The position numbers and the translations under genes were made by a program. DNA of 64,000 bases from Aeoliella straminimaris (GTDB taxonomy: Bacteria; Planctomycetota; Planctomycetia; Pirellulales; Lacipirellulaceae), in contig NZ_JAMXLR010000023.1 of assembly GCF_024054565.1 (NCBI RefSeq), positions 43,561 to 107,560 on the forward strand, written 5' to 3'. Below, in pieces: positions 9,210 to 17,473 of this stretch (positions within the stretch are counted from its first letter, which is position 1; every line of letters begins with the position of its first letter). The notes beneath the pieces are model-generated. The model saw only the letters and a program-made list of their open reading frames with translations. It did not search any database and was not told the DNA's origin.

Positions 9210-10136
9210 CTACTCGTCGTCCGACTCTTCCGGATCGCGACTGAACGCGTAGTCGGGATTTTCGCGGTCAAAGTCCTTGTCCAGCAGTCCGACGTTCAAG
9301 TCGACATCGGTGTAGATGTACTCTTCCAACAGCAGTGGTTTGCCGCCCGCCTCACGGGGCCAGTAGAACGAGGCGTAGCCAACGGGAATCTTGTCCTTGT
9401 CGTCGACAAACACCATCGCCTTGTGGAAGGTGAAGTGATCGCGCTCGACGGGATGAACCACTTCGATACGGGTGCAGGTTCGTTCGTCGACCTTGGCTCC
9501 CTTGTAGAACGTCACTTCGCACTCGTCGTACTGCATGTCGTTCTCAATCACTTCGATCAGTCGCTGGACCAGGCGTTTGAAGCCGACATCGGTAATTGGA
9601 TAGCGATTCTCCCGCATCGCCAGGCGACTGTCGGGTTTGATGTACGTGGTCATGTAGGCCATGCGCTGACCGCCCCGGCGTACCAGCACACGGCCACCGT
9701 GGCTGCCATCGATGAACAGTGCCGCTCGGCCTTCCACCGAGGCCGGTTTGTCGAACTGCAAGTAAACGCTGAACGGTGTTTGGGCGTCGCCCTCGGCTTG
9801 TTGCTCGTGGCGAACCTTGGCGTTGATGAATTCGTACTTGCCCAATTTCCCGGCGATGCGTTCGCGACGCACGATCTTGCAGGTGTAGTCGTCGATGTTC
9901 TTCTCGATCGACTCCAGCGAGTCTTCCGCCAGCACCAGGGCAGGGTAGAGCGGGTGGTCGGTGCGCCGAGCCGATTGCTTGGGAAACGGCGCCGTAAACG
10001 ACGCCAGTTTTTCGGCCGGCTCGTTCTTCTTGCCTTTGCTGGCCTGCTGCTCTTCGGCTTGTACGGCCGCGTTGCTGCATGTGGTCGCTACAACCAGTGC
10101 AAATGATACCAGCCAAGCGTTCCTACGACGTGCCAT
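9210..10136 (-). CDS. DUF1571 domain-containing exported protein
   Basis: A 308-residue protein with a signal peptide (about 1-27). The start at ATG 10136 is set by GGAGGAGG seven bases upstream; the frame is open 55 codons further but has no such site. The mature protein starts with a Lys/Glu-rich linker and then the DUF1571 body (about 70-290), which contains the DYTCKIVRRERI and LQFDKPASVEGRAALF patterns. The fold resembles outer-membrane lipoprotein-sorting and LolA-like proteins. The C-terminus is acidic (EESDDE). The function is unknown. It is convergent with the sulfatase. Confidence 0.8.
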   Translation of the reverse strand: MARRRNAWLVSFALVVATTCSNAAVQAEEQQASKGKKNEPAEKLASFTAPFPKQSARRTDHPLYPALVLAEDSLESIEKNIDDYTCKIVRRERIAGKLGKYEFINAKVRHEQQAEGDAQTPFSVYLQFDKPASVEGRAALFIDGSHGGRVLVRRGGQRMAYMTTYIKPDSRLAMRENRYPITDVGFKRLVQRLIEVIENDMQYDECEVTFYKGAKVDERTCTRIEVVHPVERDHFTFHKAMVFVDDKDKIPVGYASFYWPREAGGKPLLLEEYIYTDVDLNVGLLDKDFDRENPDYAFSRDPEESDDE

Positions 10137-10390
10137 CCGGTGCCTCCTCCGAAAAGATGTTCCGACCGCGTCCAGGTGGGTCGGCATGCGAAAAGGTATG
10201 CTCCAGTCTACCTCTGCGTCGGTTTGCGAGTCGCCATTGGACTTCCACGAGGGGCAAATCCTGCGCCATCGCAAACGTTGTAATCGCGCAGACATACACA
10301 CTTTGCCACCACGGCAAGCAATCGCGGCACACCTTTACGGTACTACGCAATTCGAGGCAATATGGATCGCCACGTCCACCTTTGCAAGCA

Positions 10391-11389
10391 CTAGAGTCCG
10401 TGAGCCTGCCGAAAAACCCGCAAATCGCCCTGTTTTCCCAACGCAATCAGGGCGTCGCCGGCCGTAAATTTTGTGTCGGCGTGGGGGGCGAAAAGCATTT
10501 CCCCTCCTGAGCGGCGGATGCCGAGCAGTAGAATTTGGTGATTTGCTTGCAGGGCCACTCCCCGAATCGACTGGCCGACCAGCGGGCATTCTGGTGGCAG
10601 AACGAGCTCCTCCAGGTCCGCCCGCAGCGTCTTGTCGCTCACCATCAGGTCCATCAACTCCGTAGCGTGCGGCTGCGTGACCATGGCCGCCATCCGCCGG
10701 GCGCCGATCACCGCGGGCAGCACCACGTCGTCGGCGCCGGCCTGGCGAAGCTTCTTCTCGGTGGCCGGTAGCTCGCCGCGGGAGATGATCCGCAGCTTAG
10801 GGTTCAGGTTCCGCGCCGTGAGTGTAAGGAACACGTTATCGGCGTCCGAGCGGAGGGCCGCCACGAACACCTTGGCCCGCTTGATGCCCGCGGCGAGTAG
10901 CGATTCTTCGTCCAACGCATCGCCCGTGACGATCAGCGTGCCCTCGGCACGCGCGGCCAGCGCTTTGTCGGAGTCCTCGTCGATCACCACGAAGGGTTCC
11001 TCGCGGCTGGCGAACTCCTCGGCCAGCGTTTGTCCCATGCGGCCCAGCCCGCAGATTATGGTGTGACCTGACAGGTGTTCGATTTCTTGAGTCATGCGAC
11101 GAATTCCTAAGGCCCGGTAGATTTGCCCTTCGATCATTGACTGCAGTAGCATAGTGATCGTGTAACCGACCACGAACATGCCGATGAGGATGACGAAGAT
11201 CGAGTAGAGTTGCAGCTCCGGTGGCGTGTCACTCACCTCCGAGTAGCCGACGCCCGAGACGGTGATCACAAAGTAGTGAACGCTGGAGAGCCAACTGCCG
11301 CCGGTGAGGATGTGATGTCCCGTAACCGCGATTATGAAAACCGCGGCCAGGGCGAATAGGGCCTGGCGTATCCGCGCCAATGCAGTCAT
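10391..11389 (-). CDS. Potassium-channel-like protein with RCK (TrkA-N) domain
   Basis: A 332-residue inner-membrane protein. ATG 11389 is preferred over a TTG one codon upstream. There are two membrane segments (about 10-27 and 62-85) around a pore loop, then a TrkA-N Rossmann domain with GLGRMG (about 114-119) and the acidic VIDED, and a TrkA-C domain (about 240-325). The pore reads SGVGYSE instead of the usual TVGYGD, so one filter glycine is Ser and the following Asp is Glu. It starts ten bases after the argJ stop, so it sits in the argC-argJ transcript. Confidence 0.85.
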   Translation of the reverse strand: MTALARIRQALFALAAVFIIAVTGHHILTGGSWLSSVHYFVITVSGVGYSEVSDTPPELQLYSIFVILIGMFVVGYTITMLLQSMIEGQIYRALGIRRMTQEIEHLSGHTIICGLGRMGQTLAEEFASREEPFVVIDEDSDKALAARAEGTLIVTGDALDEESLLAAGIKRAKVFVAALRSDADNVFLTLTARNLNPKLRIISRGELPATEKKLRQAGADDVVLPAVIGARRMAAMVTQPHATELMDLMVSDKTLRADLEELVLPPECPLVGQSIRGVALQANHQILLLGIRRSGGEMLFAPHADTKFTAGDALIALGKQGDLRVFRQAHGL

Positions 11390-11399
11390 CAATGTGCGA

Positions 11400-12593
11400 T
11401 CAGGTTGTGTAGTCGGCGTTCAGGCGGACGTACTCCGCCGTAAGGTCGGTGGTCCAAAACCGCGCAGCGGCCGCTCCTTCGTCCAGGATCAAGAGCAAAC
11501 TCGTCTCGCGCTCTTCGGCCATGCTCTTCGACACGGCCGCTTCATCAAAGTCGACTGGTGCACCTCGTTCGTACACCAACAGGCCGTTGATGTGCAGACT
11601 CACGTGGTGCGGGTTGAACGGCACGCCCGCGTAGCCCGCCGCCGAGACGACTCGGCCCCAGTTGGGATCAGCGCCGTGGATGGCTGTCTTGACCAGCGGG
11701 CTATCGGCGATCGTCTTGCCGATCTTCACCGCTTCAGCTCGTGTGCGGCAGCCATGGACTTCGACCGTTACCAGGTGGGTGGCCCCTTCGCCGTCGGCCG
11801 GAATGGACTGGGCGAGGTCTTCGCACACTTCGTACAGTGTGGCTCGGAAGGCATCCAAGTTGCGACCCTCGAGCACCGGCCCGCCTGCCGCGCCGTTGGC
11901 CAGCAGCAGCACTGTGTCGTTGGTGCTGGTGTGCCCATCGACGCTAATGCAGTTGAACGTTTCGCTCACGGCGTCCTGCAGTGCTTGATGCGCGTCGCGC
12001 GGCGAGAGGTTGGCATCCGTCATTACCACCGACAGCATGGTCGCCATGTTGGGCCCAATCATCGCCGCCCCTTTGGCGATGCCTGTCACCGTGAGCTTCA
12101 CGCCATCGAGCTCGAACTGCCGGCCCCGTTTCTTGGTGACCGTATCGGTGGTCATCATGCCACGGGCGGTTCGCTCGAGCGCATCGTCGTCGCTGGACAG
12201 CGACTGCGAGACTTGCTTGATGCCGCTTTCGATCTTCTCCATCGGCAGGTGAACACCAATCACACCGGTCGACAGCACCAGCGTTTGGCCCTCGTCCAGG
12301 CCACATGCTTGGGCCACCATCGTGGCCATCTTCTGGCAATCCTCATCCCCGCGATCGCCAGTGCAGGCGTTGGCCACGCCCGAATTAATCACCACCGCGC
12401 GAATCTTCTCGCTGGGCGTGAGCGATCGGTCGTACGTGACTGGCGCTGCGCAGACCAGGTTCTGCGTGTAGACGCCTACCCCCACTGTCGGCCGATCAGA
12501 CAGGATGAGCGCCACGTCCTCCTTGCCCGCGGTTTGCTTGATGCCCGCGTGAACCGCGTTGCCGGAGAATCCGATGGGAAAATGGGGTGTCAT
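11400..12593 (-). CDS. argJ: Bifunctional ornithine acetyltransferase / N-acetylglutamate synthase ArgJ
   Basis: A 397-residue Ntn-like enzyme of the cyclic arginine pathway. It moves the acetyl group from N-acetylornithine to glutamate and may also use acetyl-CoA. The self-cleavage site lies between A184 and T185 in GPNMATML, the new N-terminal Thr being the nucleophile. K174 in GIAKGAAM and the oxyanion segment STGVIGVHL (about 108-116) are conserved, as is the C-terminal GADPNWGRV. It lies downstream of argC (100-base gap), so both are probably in one operon. Confidence 0.95.
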   Translation of the reverse strand: MTPHFPIGFSGNAVHAGIKQTAGKEDVALILSDRPTVGVGVYTQNLVCAAPVTYDRSLTPSEKIRAVVINSGVANACTGDRGDEDCQKMATMVAQACGLDEGQTLVLSTGVIGVHLPMEKIESGIKQVSQSLSSDDDALERTARGMMTTDTVTKKRGRQFELDGVKLTVTGIAKGAAMIGPNMATMLSVVMTDANLSPRDAHQALQDAVSETFNCISVDGHTSTNDTVLLLANGAAGGPVLEGRNLDAFRATLYEVCEDLAQSIPADGEGATHLVTVEVHGCRTRAEAVKIGKTIADSPLVKTAIHGADPNWGRVVSAAGYAGVPFNPHHVSLHINGLLVYERGAPVDFDEAAVSKSMAEERETSLLLILDEGAAAARFWTTDLTAEYVRLNADYTT

Positions 12594-12692
12594 GGTGCTT
12601 TGTTCGCCTGCCGAAATCGATTTGGTAGTTTGTACCTTCTCCCCAACAACCTGGGGCAGAGGGAGCCAGTGGGGGCTCTGCCAGCCATTCTT

Positions 12693-13706
12693 CTAAATCA
12701 ACGCCGTGGTTTCCTTGTAGCCTTGCATCAGGTTAAAGTTTTGCACCGCAGCGCCGCTCGCGCCTTTGATCAAGTTGTCGATCACGCTGATCACGAGCGC
12801 CCGCCCGCGGACCACGCGGGCCGTGAGGTGGCAGCGGTTGGTGAACGCGACGTGCTTGGTGGTGGGTGGCTTGTCGACCACGTCGACAAAGGGCTCGTCG
12901 GCGTAAGTCTCTCGGAGGCACGCCATCAGCCCTTCGGTATCCACGTCACCCACGGGCGTAGCGTAGCAGGTGCTCAGGATGCCGCGGTCCATCGGCACCA
13001 GGTGCGGCGTGAACAGCACTTCGACTGATTCGCCCGCCGCTTCGGTGAGCATCTGGTCGATCTCCGGCATGTGGCGATGCGCGCCGACGCCGTAGGCCAT
13101 GAGACTTTCGTTGCACTCGGGATAGTGGAACGCCGGCTTGGGGGTGCGTCCACCGCCGGAAACACCACTCTTGCTGTCGATATTAATGCCCGCTGGCGAG
13201 ATCAACCCGGCTTTGAGCAACGGGTAGAGAGCCAGGATGGCGGACGTGGGATAACAGCCTGGGTTCGCCACCAGGTGCGAGGCTTTGATTTGGTTGCGAT
13301 AAAGCTCGGGCAGGCCGTAGACGGCGCTCGGCAATCGTCCAGCATCGGGGTGAGTGACGCCGTACCACTTTTCGTAAACGTCTTTGTCTCGCAGGCGATA
13401 GTCGGCACTCAGGTCGACCACATCCAGTTCATGCTCCATCAACTGGGCCACCGCCTCGGCACTGGCGGCGTGGGGGAGACAGCAAAACACGCTGTCGGCT
13501 CGTTCGGCCAATTGTTCGGCGGTGAGCGGCTCCAGCCGCAGGTCCAACTGGCCCGTGAGCTGTGGATGGACCTCGGAGACGTGAGGATTCTCCTCCTGCC
13601 GGGTGCCGAGCGCGGTGATCTCGACTTCGGGATGCCTGAGTAGCAGCCGGATGAGTTCCAGTCCGGTGTAGCCCGAGGCTCCGAGGATAGCAACGCGTTT
13701 CGACAT
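12693..13706 (-). CDS. argC: N-acetyl-gamma-glutamyl-phosphate reductase ArgC
   Basis: A 337-residue NADPH-dependent reductase, the third step of arginine synthesis. The ATG at 13706 gives the family start MSKRVAILGASGYTGLEL with the Rossmann GASGYTG; 22 further upstream codons are open but have no family match. The active-site Cys is C151 in VANPGCYPT, and the HRHMPEI motif near 233 is the usual second signature. argJ follows. coaB lies upstream on the same strand, 90 bases away. Confidence 0.95.
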   Translation of the reverse strand: MSKRVAILGASGYTGLELIRLLLRHPEVEITALGTRQEENPHVSEVHPQLTGQLDLRLEPLTAEQLAERADSVFCCLPHAASAEAVAQLMEHELDVVDLSADYRLRDKDVYEKWYGVTHPDAGRLPSAVYGLPELYRNQIKASHLVANPGCYPTSAILALYPLLKAGLISPAGINIDSKSGVSGGGRTPKPAFHYPECNESLMAYGVGAHRHMPEIDQMLTEAAGESVEVLFTPHLVPMDRGILSTCYATPVGDVDTEGLMACLRETYADEPFVDVVDKPPTTKHVAFTNRCHLTARVVRGRALVISVIDNLIKGASGAAVQNFNLMQGYKETTALI

Positions 13707-13796
13707 AGCACGCACTGGGGGGAGGGGAGAATTGATCGGCAATCCGCTGATTTTAGCGGCAAAAATGGGCAATCGCTACGGGGTAAGCCCCACGAC

Positions 13797-14450
13797 TCAG
13801 CGATTGCGGCGGATCAAACGCTCGTCCACCAGGCGCAATACGCCACGGGCCACGTCGGTTTTGCTGCCGGCAAACTCGGCCAGCACCTCGCCCTCGGGGC
13901 AGAGAATCTCGACTGAGTTTTCCAGGGCGTTCATTGCTTCCACTCCGTTGGAGACCATCAGGTCGCAGTGCTTGCGTTCCAGTTTGGCCAGCGCCCGCAG
14001 GCGGTGGTCCTCGGTCTCCAGGGCAAATCCGACCACCCACCGCCGCTTCTCCTCGGGATCGAGGTCTTTTTCGGCGCCCAGGGTGGCCACTACGTCGTCT
14101 GTTTCGACAAGCTCCAACAAGAGAGGTTCACCCGTCTTGGAGATTTTCTGATCCGAAACCCGCTCGGGCCGGTAGTCACACGGCGCCGCCGCCCCAATGA
14201 GCCCATCACAACTGGCAAACTGCTCGCGGGCGACCTCCATCAACTCCTCGGTCGAAGTGATCGGCACCACGGTGGCCCCTGGCGGATAGTCGACCTCCAC
14301 CGGCCCCGAGACGATCACCACCTCGTGCCCAAGCTCCAGCGCAGCCGTGGCGAGCGCCGCGCCCATCCGACCACTCGACGCGTTGGTCAGGTAACGCACC
14401 GGATCGATGTACTGGCGAGTGGGTCCGGAGGTGATGAGGATTTTGGCCAT
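13797..14450 (-). CDS. coaB: Phosphopantothenate-cysteine ligase (CoaB domain alone)
   Basis: A 217-residue protein equal to the C-terminal half of the usual bifunctional Dfp/CoaBC. It joins cysteine to phosphopantothenate using CTP in coenzyme A synthesis. The start MAKILITSGPTRQYID and the motif NASSGRMG (about 23-30) form the CTP site. The AAAPCDYRP segment (about 87-95) corresponds to the usual AAVADYRP and differs by a Cys. The decarboxylase half is a separate gene 1.4 kb upstream, with a cassette-like insert between. coaB carries its own ATG start, so it is not simply a truncated fusion. Confidence 0.9.
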   Translation of the reverse strand: MAKILITSGPTRQYIDPVRYLTNASSGRMGAALATAALELGHEVVIVSGPVEVDYPPGATVVPITSTEELMEVAREQFASCDGLIGAAAPCDYRPERVSDQKISKTGEPLLLELVETDDVVATLGAEKDLDPEEKRRWVVGFALETEDHRLRALAKLERKHCDLMVSNGVEAMNALENSVEILCPEGEVLAEFAGSKTDVARGVLRLVDERLIRRNR

Positions 14451-14470
14451 GGGGTTTCTTGGGTTTCATG

Positions 14471-14550
14471 TCACGCAGAGACGCGGAGACGGCGGAGGTT
14501 CGGAATCAGTCGCGGATTCACGCGGATTGGAGCGGATGTTCGCGGATAGT
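14471..14550 (-). repeat. Dispersed repeat R1, copy 1 (minus orientation)
   Basis: Read on the minus strand this contains ATCCGCG / CATCCGC units followed by a segment with CTCCGCGTCTCTGCGTGA. The same two-part element, in opposite orientation, is at 15427-15492, and shortened forms are at 15690, 15763, 22028 and 22161. The stretch AATCAGTCGCGGAT is shared with the copy at 22028. It is non-coding. Confidence 0.7.
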
Positions 14551-14587
14551 AGTGGCGTAGGTGTTTGACGGTGTGGCAGGTGACGGC

Positions 14588-14672
14588 CACCATCACAGGG
14601 TAGCGGGATTGGATTGTGAGTTCAAACGACGCTGACAACCGCCACTTCAGTGCATACCATCGTTCGGGCGTG
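14588..14672 (-). repeat. attC-like imperfect palindrome directly after the cassette gene
   Basis: The palindrome begins at the stop codon of the 178-residue gene. Read on the minus strand, the left arm TGCACTGAAGTGGCGGTTG pairs with the right arm CAATCCCGCTACCCTGTGA, with unpaired bases and a loop of about 20 bases. A gene followed at once by an imperfect palindrome of this size is the layout of an integron gene cassette. No integrase of the IntI type is seen nearby, so this would be an isolated cassette. The assignment rests on layout and pairing only. Confidence 0.45.
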
Positions 14673-15209
14673 CTAACCGATCAAAGCCCACTTATAGCCA
14701 TCGCCGTTCAACTCGGACCACTTCGTTGCGGGCTCTCCAAGCGATGCGCGCAATTCTAACACTACATCTGAAAGTGCCGCCCGCTGATAGTAGGCCAAGT
14801 CGAGCGCTTTGTCAGAGTCACCCATTCCACTCGCAACACATGCAAACTGTTCGGGCCCAACTAAGACTTCGACGATCTTCGTGATTGCTTGCTGAAGCGA
14901 AGTTGCTACTGGCGAAGTTTCATCGTGTACACGAGCAAATCGTTCGGCGTGTCCGAGACAAGCTACGCAATCATAGATGTGCATATCAAAGCCGTAGGGC
15001 CCATCATCGAACAGGTATTCAGGTTCGCCAGGATTTGCCGGAATGGAAACTACTTCCCATGGTTCACAATCGAACGAATACCAAGCGTGCTCCTGGATGA
15101 CTCGAAGTTGGACGGCGCATTCGGCGAGGCTAGAGTTCAACCTCTGCGATATGCAAGTTCGATCACAATTTTCCGGTCTCGAAAAGACTACATCAATGCT
15201 TGTGCCCAC
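14673..15209 (-). CDS. Hypothetical protein, cassette-like gene between coaC and coaB
   Basis: A frame of 178 codons from a GTG start (15209); no good ribosome-binding site is visible, so the true start may differ. The protein is acidic and soluble, with no signal peptide. It has several Cys (CEPW, DCVACLGH) and a helical C-terminal half ending YKWALIG. I do not recognise the family. Base composition is visibly lower in G+C than the genes around it, and the gene is followed immediately by an attC-like palindrome and lies between oppositely oriented R1 repeats. These point to acquired DNA. It could be a small toxin-immunity or stress protein like many cassette genes, but nothing in the sequence shows this. 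Confidence 0.5.
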   Translation of the reverse strand: MGTSIDVVFSRPENCDRTCISQRLNSSLAECAVQLRVIQEHAWYSFDCEPWEVVSIPANPGEPEYLFDDGPYGFDMHIYDCVACLGHAERFARVHDETSPVATSLQQAITKIVEVLVGPEQFACVASGMGDSDKALDLAYYQRAALSDVVLELRASLGEPATKWSELNGDGYKWALIG

Positions 15210-15426
15210 TGCACTTCATCCAGCCAGAACCTTGGTGCTCGGTGAACAAGAACTCTACTGCACTGCACCGGATAACACGTGAGTACGACGGATTATACAG
15301 CTCGTAGCTGTATGTCGTCGAGAACGCGAACACGCGGTCGGTCACGTAAAATGCAACAAATGCCCTGCACAAATGGGAACATATGAACTTACTTCGGCTT
15401 CATTTTCTTAGGGCACCTTCTCACTT

Positions 15427-15492
15427 GTCCAATCCGCGATCATCCGCGTCTCATCTCCTCTGCTGTCTCCGCGCCTCTGCGTGACACCTACG
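15427..15492 (+). repeat. Dispersed repeat R1, copy 2 (plus orientation)
   Basis: It contains AATCCGCGATCATCCGCG, then a segment ending GTCTCCGCGCCTCTGCGTGA, matching copy 1 (14471-14550) in reverse orientation. The two copies enclose the cassette gene as an inverted pair. Confidence 0.7.
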
Positions 15493-15594
15493 TCCGTAGA
15501 ACCCTATCGACCTCGGCTAGCTGCGGCTCTTTGCGGTCTCGGTCACACTCCAGCTAGTGGATAAGCTGCTCCTCGACCGCTGGTTTGGTTTTCC

Positions 15595-15672
15595 AACTAA
15601 CCCAGGGCTGCACTTGGACTCGTGCCTCGTCCGCGTTTGCCCTGGGCTATCCTATTTCGCCCCTTCGGGGCT
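15595..15672 (+). repeat. Hairpin repeat with CCCTGGGCTATC core
   Basis: It runs from AACCCAGGGCTG through CCCTGGGCTATCC to CGCCCCTTCGGGGC. CCAGGGC and GCCCTGG pair, and GCCCC-TTC-GGGGC forms a tight second hairpin. It resembles short palindromic intergenic repeats that are common in planctomycete genomes. Confidence 0.45.
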
Positions 15673-15689
15673 GGGCTTGGTGGAAGCCG

Positions 15690-15726
15690 ATTCTATCGCA
15701 ATCCGTGTTCATCCGTGGCCAACACT
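15690..15726 (+). repeat. Dispersed repeat R1, short copy
   Basis: CAATCCGTGTTCATCCGTGG unit, a variant of the R1 ATCCGCG-CATCCGCG core. Confidence 0.55.
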
Positions 15727-15762
15727 TCAGCACGATTGACGTGCGGTTCCGTCTTCTCTGCT

Positions 15763-15832
15763 TCCTCTGTTATCTTCTGTCCAAATCCGCGATCATCCGC
15801 CGAGATCCGCGCCATCCGCGTCGAATTCAAAA
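15763..15832 (+). repeat. Dispersed repeat R1, copy next to coaC
   Basis: AAATCCGCGATCATCCGC followed by GAGATCCGCGCCATCCGCG, ending three bases before the coaC stop. Same core as the other R1 copies. Confidence 0.6.
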
Positions 15833-15834
15833 CG

Positions 15835-16374
15835 CTAACCACCAAGCAGCTTTTCAATCTCCGCCGCAATTGCCTCCGGTTCGCTCATGCGGCCGGCACC
15901 TTTGTCGCGGCAGCTGAGCCAGCCTTCGTCGGGGCCGACGAGGTGCACACCGTCTTCTTTCACTTGGGCGACGTTCCGCTGCACCGCGGGCTTGGCCCAC
16001 ATCTCGCAGTTCATCGCCGGGGCCATCAGTACGGGGCCTTCGAACGACAGGAGCAGCGTCGAGAGCAGGTCGTCCGCGATGCCACCGGCCGCTTTGGCCA
16101 GGATGTTGGCCGTCGCCGGCGCGATGCACAGCAGGTCAGCCTGCCGCGCCAGTTCGATGTGCGGGCCCAAGGGATGCGTGTTGGGCGGGAAAGAATGCGT
16201 GGCGACCCCGCGACCAGTGAGTGCGCGGAATGTGGCTGCGCCTACGAACTCTTCGGCACTCGCGGTCATCACCACCGAGACGCCATGCCCGGCTTGTACG
16301 AGCTTGCTCACCAGCGCGGCCGTCTTGTAGGCAGCCACGCCGCCGGTAACGCCGATAAGGATTTCGGAGGGCAT
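15835..16374 (-). CDS. coaC: Phosphopantothenoylcysteine decarboxylase (CoaC flavoprotein alone)
   Basis: A 179-residue flavoprotein equal to the N-terminal half of Dfp. It removes CO2 from phosphopantothenoylcysteine using FMN. ATG 16374 gives the family start MPSEILIGVTGGVAAYK; the 17 codons upstream have no family match. The catalytic His is H72 in GPHIELAR, and the substrate-binding motif APAMNCEMW (118-126) is intact. The C-terminus ends at EKLLGG where the ligase half would follow in a fusion. It lies after rpoZ, as Dfp does in many bacteria, and coaB is 1.4 kb further on. Confidence 0.92.
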   Translation of the reverse strand: MPSEILIGVTGGVAAYKTAALVSKLVQAGHGVSVVMTASAEEFVGAATFRALTGRGVATHSFPPNTHPLGPHIELARQADLLCIAPATANILAKAAGGIADDLLSTLLLSFEGPVLMAPAMNCEMWAKPAVQRNVAQVKEDGVHLVGPDEGWLSCRDKGAGRMSEPEAIAAEIEKLLGG

Positions 16375-16435
16375 GGTGTGGGGAACGATTGGGATCAAGC
16401 GGGGAACGTCCAGCCGCGCGCTCAATCACGAACTT

Positions 16436-16480
16436 CACCCTCCCTCCGGGAGGGTCGGCCTCTCAGGGCCGGGGAGGGCC
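16436..16480 (-). repeat. Intergenic palindromic repeat R2, copy 1
   Basis: CCCTCCCTCCGGGAGGG followed by GGCCTCTCAGGGCC and GGGGAGGG. It is the reverse complement of copy 2 at 16522-16567. The inner stem differs in the two copies but pairs in both, which suggests selection on the folded form. Confidence 0.6.
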
Positions 16481-16521
16481 AAGGCGTCCACCTGTGAGTG
16501 GTCGAAAGATGCTGGCTAGTA

Positions 16522-16567
16522 CTCCCCTCCCCGCGGCTGAGACCGCGACCCTCCCCGAGGGAGGGTT
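16522..16567 (+). repeat. Intergenic palindromic repeat R2, copy 2
   Basis: CCCTCCCCGCGGCTGAGA, then CCGCGACCCTCCC and GAGGGAGGGT. It faces copy 1 as an inverted pair between coaC and rpoZ. The inner stem is CGCGG/CCGCG here, against GGCC/GGCC in copy 1. Confidence 0.6.
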
Positions 16568-16582
16568 TGGGACTGTGGCAGC

Positions 16583-16849
16583 TTACAGTGCGGAAAGGTC
16601 GACTTCGGGGCCGTCGTCCATCGGGGTCGGTTCACCGACCACGGTGCGGACTTCGCCCGACTGGTCGAGGAAGATCTTGTCCTGCAGGATTTCCTGCACG
16701 ACGATTTCCATCTTCTCGTCGGTTTCTACATCCACCAGCGGACGGGCGCCACCGTTGATGGCAACCAGTCGCTTCTGGATGAGCGTGGAGAGCTTGAACC
16801 GCCCGCCCACCTTGTTGACGATTTCTTCTTCCTTCAAAGCGTCGATCAT
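16583..16849 (-). CDS. rpoZ: DNA-directed RNA polymerase omega subunit
   Basis: An 88-residue omega subunit, which helps assemble RNA polymerase on the beta' subunit. The ATG overlaps the gmk stop as ATGA, giving translational coupling and fixing the start; the frame runs further upstream but only inside gmk. The core shows [19 protein letters not shown] (about 10-28), the usual omega helix region, and a longer acidic C-terminal tail ([16 protein letters not shown]). The order gmk-rpoZ-coaC is a common bacterial arrangement and supports the call. Confidence 0.88.
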   Translation of the reverse strand: MIDALKEEEIVNKVGGRFKLSTLIQKRLVAINGGARPLVDVETDEKMEIVVQEILQDKIFLDQSGEVRTVVGEPTPMDDGPEVDLSAL

Positions 16850-17436
16850 ACTTCGAGTCCCTCTTGCGTGAGGATGTTTGCTATCTGGTCGATGGTGGAT
16901 TCGACCTTGTCGTTCACCACCCGATACTTGTACGTATTGGCTTGGTCCATCTCGTGACGGGCCACGTCCAGTCGGCGGAGGATCGCTTCTTCGGTATCCG
17001 TCTTCCGAGACCGAAGTCGCTGCTCGAGTTCCTGGTCCGACTCGACCGTAATAAAGATGGTCACCGCCTGGGGGAATTGCTCGCGGGCTTTGCGCGCACC
17101 GTCCACGTCGATTTCCAGAATAACCCATTGCCCGGCCGCTAGACTAGGCCTTACCTCGTCAAAAAGGGTGCCATACCAGTGCCCGCGGCCGAAAACCTCC
17201 ATGCATTCCAGAAATTCCCCCGCCTCGCGGCGAGCCGCGAACTCCTCGGGCGAAAGGAAGTGGTACTGGCGGCCATTCACCTCGCCGGGGCGCGGCTCGC
17301 GGGTTGTGGCCGATACGCTCAGACGAATCTTGGGCGAGAGCCGCTGGATCAACCCCGCCACGATGGTCGACTTTCCCACCCCCGATGGCCCGGAGATGAT
17401 GACCAGGCGGCCTTGTTGGTCGGCTGCGGGCGTCAT
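16846..17436 (-). CDS. gmk: Guanylate kinase
   Basis: A 196-residue kinase that makes GDP from GMP with ATP. The P-loop is GPSGVGKS at 16-23. The GMP-binding segment includes [21 protein letters not shown] (the T-R-x-x-R-x-G-E pattern) and the lid contains [17 protein letters not shown] (about 140-156). Length is typical. It overlaps rpoZ by four bases and lies 102 bases after yicC, with a repeat element in the gap. Confidence 0.95.
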   Translation of the reverse strand: MTPAADQQGRLVIISGPSGVGKSTIVAGLIQRLSPKIRLSVSATTREPRPGEVNGRQYHFLSPEEFAARREAGEFLECMEVFGRGHWYGTLFDEVRPSLAAGQWVILEIDVDGARKAREQFPQAVTIFITVESDQELEQRLRSRKTDTEEAILRRLDVARHEMDQANTYKYRVVNDKVESTIDQIANILTQEGLEV

Positions 17437-17473
17437 TTGCGGGAAACTGACCTCGGCAGAGGGGACGAAGCGA

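Larger units (their letters stand above)
15210..15834. other. Gene-free region upstream of the cassette gene, rich in repeats
   Basis: There is no convincing gene. Bases 15288-15325 hold a hairpin (CGACG ... ATACAGC / GCTGTAT ... CGTCG). The rest contains R1 repeat copies at 15427-15492, 15690-15726 and 15763-15832, and a hairpin-bearing segment at 15595-15672 that includes GCCCCTTCGGGGC. Confidence 0.55.

Noticed and set aside
11334..13028. A 564-codon plus-strand frame across argJ and argC
   Set aside because: It is an antisense shadow of two well-supported arginine genes; the open frame reflects codon bias at high G+C.
16850..17128. An upstream extension of rpoZ
   Set aside because: The longer frame runs inside gmk out of frame and has no omega-like sequence. 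The ATGA overlap with gmk fixes the start.
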